From JBEATZ01 sp041178545 (GTDB lineage Bacteria > Planctomycetota > UBA1135 > UBA2386), in the NCBI GenBank assembly GCA_041178545.1, contig JBEGVB010000126.1, forward strand, positions 1 through 52,833: a stretch of 52,833 nucleotides of DNA. Direction: 5' to 3'. The notes below the pieces were generated by a model. The model was not told where the DNA came from, did not search any database, and was given only the letters and a program-made list of their open reading frames with translations. The position numbers and the translations under genes are program-made. Shown piece by piece: positions 1 to 8,484 of the stretch; the first letter of the stretch is position 1, and each line of letters begins with the position of its first letter.

Positions 1-1
1 G

Positions 2-2659
2 GCCAAGCCAGCGACCGAGAAGGCGCCTGCGGCGGAAGCGACCCCTGCCGCACCCGCAAGGGCCGTCGTTGCCACGGTGCAGGCACAGGTCGTGGTGGTG
101 GGCAAGGCGATGCCGGCGGCCGGCGGCGCGGGCGTCGCGACCTCCCCGGTGCCCAACCTGCAGACGGCGCCGCTCGATGCCGCCAAGGCGGTGTACTCGG
201 AGGACAAGCGCATGTACCGCCCGGTGCGGCGCCTCTGCCACGAGATGCTGGCGTCGATGCCCGCCGAGGGCATCGAGCTCTACCGCACGACGCACGAGGT
301 GGCTGCCGAGCGGCAGCTGGCCGAGGCGCAGCAGGACGGAACCCTTGCCGCGCTGGAGGCCGTGGCCAACCGCTACTTCGTCACCCTCGCAGGCGGGCGC
401 GCCCTCGCGCTGGTCGCAGACCGACTGCTCTGGGAGGGGCGCGCGCGTGCTTCGGTGCAGGTCCTGCGCGACCTGCTGGACGTCTACCCCGAGACCCTGC
501 GCCGCCAACTCGGCATGAAGGACGAGTGGCTGCGGTTCCGCATCGCGCTTGCCCTGCAGCTCGCCGGTGAGGGCGCACAGGCGGTTGCCGCCGCCGAGGA
601 CCTCGCACGCAGGGCACCCGGGGAGTCGTTGCGCGTCGAGGGCGAACTCGTGTCCCTCGACGGTCTCGCTGCCTCGGAGTGGCTGCGCGCTGGCGCCGCA
701 GAGCCCGTGGCCGTCGACAGCCAGCCTGCGCTGCTGGGCGAGCTGGAGGCGAGCAAGCCCGGCGCCTGGGCAGGAGTGGCTGCCACGGAGGTCGGCAGCT
801 TGTTGCCCCAGCTGACAGTGCTCTGGCGCCACCGCTTCGTTGCGCCGCGACCGTACCAGCAGCCCTCGCGCCGCAACCAGAACGAGCGGTTCATCGTCGT
901 GAGCGAGGGCAGCGTGTTGAACGCATCGCCACCGGCGTGGAAGCACGGCATCGGGCCGAGCGTCAGCTTCCGTGGCAAGGGGCTCGGGTCGGAGGCGGTG
1001 TTCTTCGACCACTTCCGCCTGCGCGAGGCCAGTGCGTTCAGCGGCGTGGTCCTGCGGGAGGCCGACGGGCCGCTCGAGCCGCCCAAGCCGCGCGACGGCC
1101 AGCCGCGGGTGCGCGTGCCTGCATACGACTTCGGCACGATGCGCGCGGTCGACGACGACGTGCGCACCTATGCGATCCTCGGCTGGAGCGGGTCCAGCAC
1201 GACGACGGTCAACGTGCTCACCGAGAACCAGCTGGTGGCCCACGACTGCCAGACGTTGCAGCGCGTCTGGTCGACGCGCGACACGGCGGAGACGGGTCAG
1301 GGCAAGGGTTCCAATGCCGCAGCCTACAAGGGCGTGACCTTCCTCGCGGCGCCCACGGTGTTCGGCGACAAGCTGCTGGTGCCCGTCTTGCGCAACGGTG
1401 CCTACTCGCTGCAGGCCATGTCCGCTGCGCACGGTCGTCCGCTCTGGTGCACGCCCATCCACGGCGGCGGCTCGCCCTTCACCAAGGCACCTGGCACGCC
1501 TTGCACGGTGCTCGGCGGAACCGCGTACGTGCTCACCAATGCCGGCTGCCTTGCTGCCGTCGACGCGCAGACCGGCGACCTGCAGTGGGTGCGCCGCTAC
1601 GAGCGCGTCGACCCGTACCGCGTGCGGCCGCGCACGCGCACCAGCGACCGCCCCGCGGAGCGCAACTTCGGCCAGCAGTTCGTCGAGACCGACCTGCCCA
1701 GCCACCTGCCCTCGGACCTGTTGCTGGTGGACGGCCTGCTGGTGTTCGCGCCGTGCGACGGCGATGCCGCACTGTGCCTCGACGCTGCCACTGGCGCGGT
1801 GAAGTGGATGCTCGACAGCTCGAGCCGACTGCTTCCGTACGGCAGGCTGCAGTACCTCGTGGGCGCGGACGACCAGCTCGTGTTCTTCGCCAGCGAGACG
1901 GACCTGTTGTGCGTCGAGCTGCGCAGTGGTGTGCAGCTGTGGAGCAAGCAGGTCCCACCCGAGGAGTCGCTGGGCAAGTGGCGCGGGCGCGGTGTGGTGC
2001 ACAACGGATTCGTGCTGCTGCCGGGCCAGCGCGAACTGCTTGCCCTCGACACCCGCTGGACGCCCGAGCTGGCCCAGCGCGCACGCGATGCCGCAGCCGG
2101 GCCCGACCAGGGTGCTGGACCCGAAGGGACGTCGGTGTCGCTGCACACGCCTGCGAGCGACTGGCTCCGCATGCCCCTCCCAGCGCCCACCGTGGGAGAG
2201 GAGCCGCTGCGCGGTCCGTCGAACCTCTCGGTGAGCGGCCCGTGGCTGGGCGTGAGCTACGAGTCCGGCATCGAGGTCTACTCCAGCCAGTCTGCGCTGC
2301 GCGCACTCGCCCAGGCCGCAAGCCCGGTGGATGCCGCGCTGTGCCTCGCGCTGGCAGGCGACGTGGATGCGGCCCTCGGTGCGCTCGAGCGGCAGCTTGC
2401 TCTCCAGCCCGAGGACGGCACGGCAGCGACCCAGCTGCTGGTGCTCGCGCGCCAGCAGTCCATGGCCTCTGCGCGCGCAGGCGACCGCAGCGCAGCCCTC
2501 GCGGTCCTGCAGCGGGTGCGTCCGCGCATGGAGTTCCGCCGGGAGCTGTTGCTCGACTGGCACGTCTCCCGCATCAGCGTGTTCCAGATGCTGCAGGACC
2601 TCGCGGCCCTGGCAGCGGAACAGCAGCAGCTCTACCGGCTCATGGAAGGAACACGATGA
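2..2659 (+). CDS. PQQ-type beta-propeller repeat protein (5' end outside window)
   Basis: The reading frame is open from the left edge, so the N-terminus is missing; a GTG at 77 is in frame, but the Ala/Pro-rich codons before it show the same GC3 bias, so the true start is probably upstream. The first 200 or so residues are helical and TPR-like. The middle has PQQ/BamB-type blade signatures of the form D-x-x-T-G-x-x-x-W (for example DAQTGDLQW and DAATGAVKW). The last 100 residues are helical again. Family knowledge: such propellers are usually exported scaffolds or binding proteins. The stop overlaps the next start in ATGA, implying coupled translation with the secreted repeat protein downstream. 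No enzymatic residues were recognised; a scaffold role is inferred. Confidence 0.8.
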   Translation, partial: AKPATEKAPAAEATPAAPARAVVATVQAQVVVVGKAMPAAGGAGVATSPVPNLQTAPLDAAKAVYSEDKRMYRPVRRLCHEMLASMPAEGIELYRTTHEVAAERQLAEAQQDGTLAALEAVANRYFVTLAGGRALALVADRLLWEGRARASVQVLRDLLDVYPETLRRQLGMKDEWLRFRIALALQLAGEGAQAVAAAEDLARRAPGESLRVEGELVSLDGLAASEWLRAGAAEPVAVDSQPALLGELEASKPGAWAGVAATEVGSLLPQLTVLWRHRFVAPRPYQQPSRRNQNERFIVVSEGSVLNASPPAWKHGIGPSVSFRGKGLGSEAVFFDHFRLREASAFSGVVLREADGPLEPPKPRDGQPRVRVPAYDFGTMRAVDDDVRTYAILGWSGSSTTTVNVLTENQLVAHDCQTLQRVWSTRDTAETGQGKGSNAAAYKGVTFLAAPTVFGDKLLVPVLRNGAYSLQAMSAAHGRPLWCTPIHGGGSPFTKAPGTPCTVLGGTAYVLTNAGCLAAVDAQTGDLQWVRRYERVDPYRVRPRTRTSDRPAERNFGQQFVETDLPSHLPSDLLLVDGLLVFAPCDGDAALCLDAATGAVKWMLDSSSRLLPYGRLQYLVGADDQLVFFASETDLLCVELRSGVQLWSKQVPPEESLGKWRGRGVVHNGFVLLPGQRELLALDTRWTPELAQRARDAAAGPDQGAGPEGTSVSLHTPASDWLRMPLPAPTVGEEPLRGPSNLSVSGPWLGVSYESGIEVYSSQSALRALAQAASPVDAALCLALAGDVDAALGALERQLALQPEDGTAATQLLVLARQQSMASARAGDRSAALAVLQRVRPRMEFRRELLLDWHVSRISVFQMLQDLAALAAEQQQLYRLMEGTR

Positions 2660-3696
2660 ACCGTTGGCAATCGGCAGCTCTCGGCCTCCTCGCGGGGCTC
2701 GTTGCCCTCGGTGCGCTGCACGCGCAGGAACAGGCGCTCCCGCCCGGGGTGACCAAGGAGGTCCAGCAGTCGATCCAGCGCGGTCTCGACTACCTGGCGA
2801 AGACGCAAGCAGCCGATGGCAGCTGGCGCAACGCAGGCGGCTACGGCTCCTACCCCGCCGCCATGACCGGCCTCGCGGGCATGGCGCTGCTGTGCTCCGG
2901 CTCGACCCCGACGCGCGGCCCGTTCTGGAAGCAGGTGCGTCAGGCAACCGAGTTCCTGATGAAGCACTCCGACCCCAACAGCGGGGTGATCTCCGTCCCG
3001 GAGGAGGAGGGCCGCTCGATGTACGGGCACGGCTTCGCGCTGCTGTTCCTGGCCTCGGTGTACGGCATGGAGGAGGACACCACGCGCCAGCAGCGGCTGC
3101 AGAAGATCCTCGGCAAGGCCGTGATGCTCATCGCCAGGTCGCAGTCGGCGGCTGGCGGGTGGCTCTACACGCCCGACTCCGGCGGTGACGAGGGCTCGGT
3201 CACCGTCACCCAGATCCAGGCGCTGCGCGCCTGCCGCAACGCGGGCATCACCGTGCCCACCTCCACGATCACGCGTGCGGTGCAGTACATCCGCAAGTGC
3301 GCCAACGCCGACGGCTCGATCCGCTACAGCCTCGGCTCCGGCGGCGAGGGCCGCCCGGCCATCACGGCGGCTGCCGTGGCCGTGCTCTACAACGCCGGCT
3401 CCTACGACGACCCGATGGCCGAGAAGGCGCTCGAGTACTCCAAGAAGCACGTCCAGGTCACCGGCGGCAACTCGGGCCACCACTACTACGCGCACCTGTA
3501 CATGGCCCAGGCGCTGTACCAGCGCGGCGGCAAGGACTGGGACGACTACTACACGCGCATGGCCAACTGGCTGATGAAACAGCAGCGCAAGGACGGGTCG
3601 TGGGACGGCGACGGCGTGGGCACCGTGTACGGCACGGCGATCGCGCTCACCATCCTGCAACTGCCCCACGCGCTGGCCCCGATTTACCAGCGCTGA
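2656..3696 (+). CDS. Secreted prenyltransferase/squalene-oxidase repeat protein
   Basis: A 346-residue protein starting at the ATG inside the ATGA overlap. Residues 1-23 form a signal peptide ending ALHAQ. The rest consists of alpha/alpha-toroid repeats with QxxDGSW-type motifs (KTQAADGSW near 55, QQRKDGSW near 315) and GxYGTAIALT near the C-terminus. Family knowledge: this fold occurs in squalene-hopene cyclases and prenyltransferase beta subunits. The protein is too short for a cyclase and I see no DxDD acid motif, so I do not call it a terpene enzyme. Planctomycetes have many exported proteins of this type. A structural or binding role next to the VWA proteins is an inference. Confidence 0.8.
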   Translation: MNRWQSAALGLLAGLVALGALHAQEQALPPGVTKEVQQSIQRGLDYLAKTQAADGSWRNAGGYGSYPAAMTGLAGMALLCSGSTPTRGPFWKQVRQATEFLMKHSDPNSGVISVPEEEGRSMYGHGFALLFLASVYGMEEDTTRQQRLQKILGKAVMLIARSQSAAGGWLYTPDSGGDEGSVTVTQIQALRACRNAGITVPTSTITRAVQYIRKCANADGSIRYSLGSGGEGRPAITAAAVAVLYNAGSYDDPMAEKALEYSKKHVQVTGGNSGHHYYAHLYMAQALYQRGGKDWDDYYTRMANWLMKQQRKDGSWDGDGVGTVYGTAIALTILQLPHALAPIYQR

Positions 3697-3756
3697 GGCT
3701 CGATCCACACCTGTAGAACCTCCCTCCAGCACCCACGCAGTCCCTCCTGACGGCAC

Positions 3757-5982
3757 ATGCTGCTGCTCGCCTTCCTCAACCCGATGCTCCTTTGGGCACT
3801 GCCGCTCTGTGCGCTGCCCATCGTGATCCACCTGCTGAACCGTCGACGGTTCCAGGTGAAGCAGTGGGCGGCGATGGAGTACCTGCTCAACGCGATGAAG
3901 CGCAACCGCAAGCGCATGCGCATGGAGCAGTGGCTCGTGCTCCTGCTGCGCGTGCTGGCGGTGTTGTTCCTCGTGTTCCTGGTGGCCCGTCCCGCACCTC
4001 AGGGCGGCAGCCTGGTCGGCTCGGTCACGCACCACGTGGTGGTGCTGGACGCCTCGGCGTCGATGCAGCAGCGCAACGGCTCGACGCGGCTGTTCGACCG
4101 CGCGCAGGAGCGCGTGCGCGAGTTGGCAGAGAAGCTGGCGGACACGCGCAGCGGCGACCTGTTCAGCGTGGTGGTCACGACGCGCAGTGAGCAGCCGGAC
4201 CTGTGGGCGCAGCGCATCGGCCCGGACCTCGGCAGGCGCGTGGGCGCGCTGCTCAAGGAACAGCGCTGCAGCGACGGCACGACGGACCTGGGCACCTCGC
4301 TGGCTGCGGCGCGCACGCGGGCGGCGGCGGTGGCCGAGGCCTCGCGCACCGAGTACTACGTGGTGGGCGACCAGCGCGTGCACGACTGGCTGACGGACGA
4401 CGAGAAGCCCCGGCCCGCGCTTGCGGCACAGCTGGCCGCCATGGACGAGGAGGCCGAGCACCTCACGAGCAGTCCAGTGGGCGGTCGCGAGACGGCCAAC
4501 CTCGCGGTGGCCGCGGTGCGGCGGCTCGACCGCCTTGCCGTGGCGGGCGTTCCGGTGGCGCTCGCGGTGGACGTGGTGAACCGTGGCTCCGACCCGAGCG
4601 AGCCAACGGAGGTCGCTGTCGAGGTCGACGGGCAGGGTCGCGTGGTGCGCCCGGTCGAGGTGCTCGCACCGGGCCAGCGCACGACGGTCGTGGTCTCCCA
4701 CACGTTCCATGCATCCGGCCCGCACCGCGTCGAGGCGCTGCTTGCCGCAACCGACACCTTCCCGCTGGACGACCGCAGGACGCTGGCGCTGGACGTGCGG
4801 GAGCGCTCGCGCGTGCTGCTGGTGGACGGCGAGCCGGGCGAGGGCGACGACGGCGGCGAGACCTTCTTCGTGGCGGCCGCCCTCGACCCGGGGGGCGAGG
4901 CCCTGTCGGGGATCGAGGCCCAGGTGGTGGGCGACGACGCGCTGCGCGACACGGACCTCGCGCCCTTCGACCTCGTGGCGTTGTGCAACGTCGCTGCCCC
5001 TGCTGCAGCAGACGTGGAGAAGCTGGAGCAGTACGCAACCGGCGGCGGCGGCGTGGTGTTCTTCGCCGGTGCGCAGGTGGACCCGGTGCGCTACTCCGAG
5101 CGCCTCCACCGCGATGGCAAAGGACTGTTGCCTGCGGCCTACGGCGAGCAGGCCGGCGACCCCGACCGGCCAGAGCCGCTCTTCCTCGCTCGTCCTGACC
5201 ACCCGATCGCGGCGCGTTTCCCCGAACTGCTGGAGCGACTGCTCGCGGGCGCGGTGCGCATGAAGCGCTGGCTCCCGATCGTCGAGAAGCCCTCGGATGG
5301 CGTCGCTGCCCTGATGCGCGTGCGCGACGGCGAGGGCCCGGTGGTGGCTGCAACGAAGCCGTTCGGCAGCGGTGGCGAGGTGGTGCAGTTCGGGTTCACT
5401 GCGGACAAGCAGTGGTCCAACTGGCCCGAGACCTACGCCAACGTGATCGTGCTGCAGGAGGTGCACCGATTTGCCGCGCGCCTCCAGGACACGACCCGGA
5501 CCAACCTGGAGGCCAACGGCTCGCTGGTCCTCGCCCTCGACCCGGCACGCCACCAGCCGGATGCCGTGGTCAGGTCGCTCGGCGGCGACGGCGACGAACG
5601 CACGTTCACTGCAGTCGCTGGGGCACTGCCGGCAGGTGCCCCTGCAGACGCCGTTGCGCCCCTGACACTCACGGTGCCGATGGCCGACCTCGCCACGCTG
5701 GGCGGGTTCCAGCTGGAGCTGCGCACGCACGGCGACGGCAACGAGGTGAGCGTCTTCAGCCGCAACGTGCCGCTCGACGAGGGCCGCCTCGCCCGGATGG
5801 CGGCTGGCGCATTCCAGAAGGCATACCCGCCCGAGCTGCAGGCCCGCGTGACGCTGGCCGACGAGAACGCACCCTTCGGGCCCGCGGGCGGCGCCGGCGA
5901 GGCCTGGCGTCTGCTGGCCGCGCTGCTGCTGGTGGGCCTGTTGCTGGAGTCGTTGTTCGCGTGGAGGTTCCGCCGCGGGTGA
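3757..5982 (+). CDS. BatA-type VWA membrane protein with amidotransferase-like domain
   Basis: A 741-residue protein. The N-terminus is the BatA/aerotolerance 'double transmembrane' domain: a hydrophobic segment in residues 1-26, a basic stretch with RRRF, then a second segment near 60-80. A VWA domain follows with a MIDAS motif DASAS beginning at Asp98. Residues about 350-470 (RVLLVDGEPGEG, then FDLVALCNVA) look like the class-I glutamine-amidotransferase-like fold found in planctomycete VWA proteins, without a recognisable catalytic Cys. A C-terminal membrane helix is followed by RFRRG. It lies 60 nt after the preceding gene and 15 nt before the next. Family knowledge: Bat proteins work with MoxR ATPases in envelope stress or protein assembly; no MoxR lies in this cluster. 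Confidence 0.85.
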   Translation: MLLLAFLNPMLLWALPLCALPIVIHLLNRRRFQVKQWAAMEYLLNAMKRNRKRMRMEQWLVLLLRVLAVLFLVFLVARPAPQGGSLVGSVTHHVVVLDASASMQQRNGSTRLFDRAQERVRELAEKLADTRSGDLFSVVVTTRSEQPDLWAQRIGPDLGRRVGALLKEQRCSDGTTDLGTSLAAARTRAAAVAEASRTEYYVVGDQRVHDWLTDDEKPRPALAAQLAAMDEEAEHLTSSPVGGRETANLAVAAVRRLDRLAVAGVPVALAVDVVNRGSDPSEPTEVAVEVDGQGRVVRPVEVLAPGQRTTVVVSHTFHASGPHRVEALLAATDTFPLDDRRTLALDVRERSRVLLVDGEPGEGDDGGETFFVAAALDPGGEALSGIEAQVVGDDALRDTDLAPFDLVALCNVAAPAAADVEKLEQYATGGGGVVFFAGAQVDPVRYSERLHRDGKGLLPAAYGEQAGDPDRPEPLFLARPDHPIAARFPELLERLLAGAVRMKRWLPIVEKPSDGVAALMRVRDGEGPVVAATKPFGSGGEVVQFGFTADKQWSNWPETYANVIVLQEVHRFAARLQDTTRTNLEANGSLVLALDPARHQPDAVVRSLGGDGDERTFTAVAGALPAGAPADAVAPLTLTVPMADLATLGGFQLELRTHGDGNEVSVFSRNVPLDEGRLARMAAGAFQKAYPPELQARVTLADENAPFGPAGGAGEAWRLLAALLLVGLLLESLFAWRFRRG

Positions 5983-5997
5983 CCGCGGGAGTGCACC

Positions 5998-8484
5998 ATG
6001 CAGGACTTTCTCCGGATGCTGGCCTCGTGGCTCGGGCTCGACATCGACCCGACGGCCGAGCTGCAGGTCGAGTTCAGCAGCTTCCCGACCGGTGGCATGG
6101 GCCTGCTGGTGCTCGTGGGCACCGCACTGGCCCTGTTGTTCGTGGTGGCGGTCTACAAGCGCGACGCACGCACCCTGCGTCCGTTCCAGCGCGCCGTCCT
6201 CGCCTTCCTCCGCATCGTCGCAGTGGGCGCGACCATCCTGCTGCTGCTGGAGCCCAACCTCGTTGCCGTGCGCCGCGAGACGCGTCCCGGCCACACGATC
6301 CTGCTGCTGGACCAGTCGCAGTCGATGACGCACCGCGACGCATGGCGGCGCGACGGCGTGCAGGGCATTGCACAGGCATGGAAGGACCTCGGGGTCACCG
6401 ACCTTCCGTCCGCGACGCGCATGGACCTCGCCAAGTCGCTGCTGCAGGCCGGTGACGGCCAGCTGGCGCGCGTGCTCGGGAGCGCCAACCAGCTGCAGGC
6501 CTACGGGTTCGCAGGCTCCCTCGACATGCTGCCCACGGTGGCAGCAACAACTCCTGCGGGTGCTGACCCCGCGCAGCCGCAGCAACCCGGACTGCCGCCT
6601 CGCATCGACCTTGCCCGGCTCGACGCAGCCGGCCGTGCCACCAACCTCGGTGCTGCCGTGCGCAGTGCCCTCGACCGCAGCCGCAGTGCGGAGGTTGCTG
6701 CACTGGTGCTGCTCAGCGACGGGCGCCGCACGGCAGGTCCGCAGGCAGCCGAGGTGGCACGGTTGCTCAACCAGGGCAAGGTGCCGCACACGTTCGTGCT
6801 GGGCATCGGCGACCCGTCGGAGACGCAGTCGGTGTCGGTGAGCCGGCTGGAGGCACCCGAGAAGGTGTTCCAGAAGGACCCGTTCGAGCTGAAGGCGTTC
6901 GTGTCCAGCCAGGGCTACGAGCCGATGAGCGTGGCGGTCCGCCTCGTGCGCACGGACGAGAAGGGCGCCACCTCGGTGGTCCGCACCACACAGGCCCAGC
7001 TTGGCGGCACCAGCGGGGAGGTCCCGGTCGAGTTCAGCAACGTGACCTCCGACGAGGTGGGCCGGTTCGCCTACCGCGTCGAGATCGAGCCGCCATCCGG
7101 CGAGCCCGCCTCCGCGGAACGCCACCACAAGTCGGCGCTGGTCGAGGTGCTGGGCGAGCGCACGCGCGTGTTGCTCGTCGCAGGCGGCTCCAGCCACGAG
7201 TACCAGATCCTGCGCAACCTCTTGATGCGCGACCAGACCATCGACGTGTCGTGCTGGCTGCAGAGCGCCGACGAGAACTTCCCGCAGGACGGCGACCCAG
7301 ACGTGCAGGTCAAGGAGCTGCCCGCAGACCGCAAGGCGCTCGACGTCTACGACGTCGTGGTGCTGGTGGACCCGGACAGCTCCAAGCTGCAGAAGTCGTT
7401 CTGCGAGAACGTGGCCAAGCACGTGGTCGAGGGCGGCTGCGGCTTGTGGTGGGTGGCGGGCGAGAAGTTCACCCTCGAGGCACTTCGTCCCGGTGCCGCC
7501 ACCGAGCCGCTCGCCAACCTGCTGCCGGTGCAGGGCGACATCAGCCGCGCCGAACGGCAGGTGGTGGGGTTCGGCTATGCGTTCCCGCGGCCGTGGCCGT
7601 GGACGCTCACCACCGAGGGCGAGGACGGCATCGGCGCCAAGGTCACGCGCATTGCCGACTCGCGCGAGGAGGCAAAACTGCTCTGGGGCCGCCTGCCGGG
7701 CTTCCACTTCGCATTCCCCGTGAGTCGCGCCAAACCCGCGGCCACCGTGCTCGTGGAACACGGCAACCCCGAACTGAAGCGCGAGGGCCGCGGCATGGTC
7801 CTGATGGCGATGCAGCCGGTGGGCGCGGGCCGCGTGATCTGGCAGGGCACGGACGAGAGCTACCGCTGGCGCTCGCTCTTCGAGGCCGCCTACAACCGCT
7901 ACTGGGTGAAGGGCGTGCGCTGGCTCTTCGAGGGCCGGCTCAACGCGGGCAACAGCCGCATGCGCATCCTCCTCGGCGACGAGAAGATCGAGCTGGGCGA
8001 GGCCATGCGCATCGCCGTCGAGGCGAAGAACGAGACCTTCCAGCCGCTCGTGCAGGAGTTCGTCGAGCTGACCCTCGAGCGCGAGGGCCAGCCAGCCGAG
8101 GCGCTGCGCCTCGAGCCCGTTGCAGAGCTGCCCGGCACCTACGAGACGACGTGGCGCCCTGCGGCCACCGGGTTCCACCGTGTGAAGTCGATCCTTCGCC
8201 AGGGGCGCGAGGTCGAGGCCTCGTTCCAGGTGGTGCCCGCCCAGTTCGAGAAGGAAGGTCCCATGGACCGCGCCGAGCTGGCCGCGATTGCAGCCGCCAC
8301 CGGCGGCGAGTTGTTCGACACCCCGGCCCAGCTGCTCGACGCAGTGGGCCGCATCGGCTCCCGCAGCACGACCGACACGTTCCGCACGCCCCATGCGTTG
8401 TGGGACGGCTGGCCGACGCTGGCACTGGTGCTCGCAGCCCTCACCCTCGAGTGGCTGCTGCGCAAGAGGTTCAACCTGCTGTGA
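5998..8484 (+). CDS. VWA-domain membrane protein with amidotransferase-like domain
   Basis: An 828-residue protein. Two membrane segments lie at about 35-58 and 68-88, followed by a VWA domain whose MIDAS motif is DQSQS starting at Asp105. A second alpha/beta domain near residues 390-620 starts RVLLVAGGSSHEY and includes VVEGGCGLWWVAG, resembling a class-I glutamine-amidotransferase-like fold. A beta-rich segment and a C-terminal membrane helix follow, ending RKRFNLL. It has the same plan as the BatA-type neighbour (membrane, VWA, GATase-like, membrane), so the pair may form a heteromeric membrane complex; this is inference. The start at 5998 follows the sequence GGGAGTGCACC, which holds a GGAG. 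The stop overlaps the next start (GTGA). Confidence 0.82.
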   Translation: MQDFLRMLASWLGLDIDPTAELQVEFSSFPTGGMGLLVLVGTALALLFVVAVYKRDARTLRPFQRAVLAFLRIVAVGATILLLLEPNLVAVRRETRPGHTILLLDQSQSMTHRDAWRRDGVQGIAQAWKDLGVTDLPSATRMDLAKSLLQAGDGQLARVLGSANQLQAYGFAGSLDMLPTVAATTPAGADPAQPQQPGLPPRIDLARLDAAGRATNLGAAVRSALDRSRSAEVAALVLLSDGRRTAGPQAAEVARLLNQGKVPHTFVLGIGDPSETQSVSVSRLEAPEKVFQKDPFELKAFVSSQGYEPMSVAVRLVRTDEKGATSVVRTTQAQLGGTSGEVPVEFSNVTSDEVGRFAYRVEIEPPSGEPASAERHHKSALVEVLGERTRVLLVAGGSSHEYQILRNLLMRDQTIDVSCWLQSADENFPQDGDPDVQVKELPADRKALDVYDVVVLVDPDSSKLQKSFCENVAKHVVEGGCGLWWVAGEKFTLEALRPGAATEPLANLLPVQGDISRAERQVVGFGYAFPRPWPWTLTTEGEDGIGAKVTRIADSREEAKLLWGRLPGFHFAFPVSRAKPAATVLVEHGNPELKREGRGMVLMAMQPVGAGRVIWQGTDESYRWRSLFEAAYNRYWVKGVRWLFEGRLNAGNSRMRILLGDEKIELGEAMRIAVEAKNETFQPLVQEFVELTLEREGQPAEALRLEPVAELPGTYETTWRPAATGFHRVKSILRQGREVEASFQVVPAQFEKEGPMDRAELAAIAAATGGELFDTPAQLLDAVGRIGSRSTTDTFRTPHALWDGWPTLALVLAALTLEWLLRKRFNLL

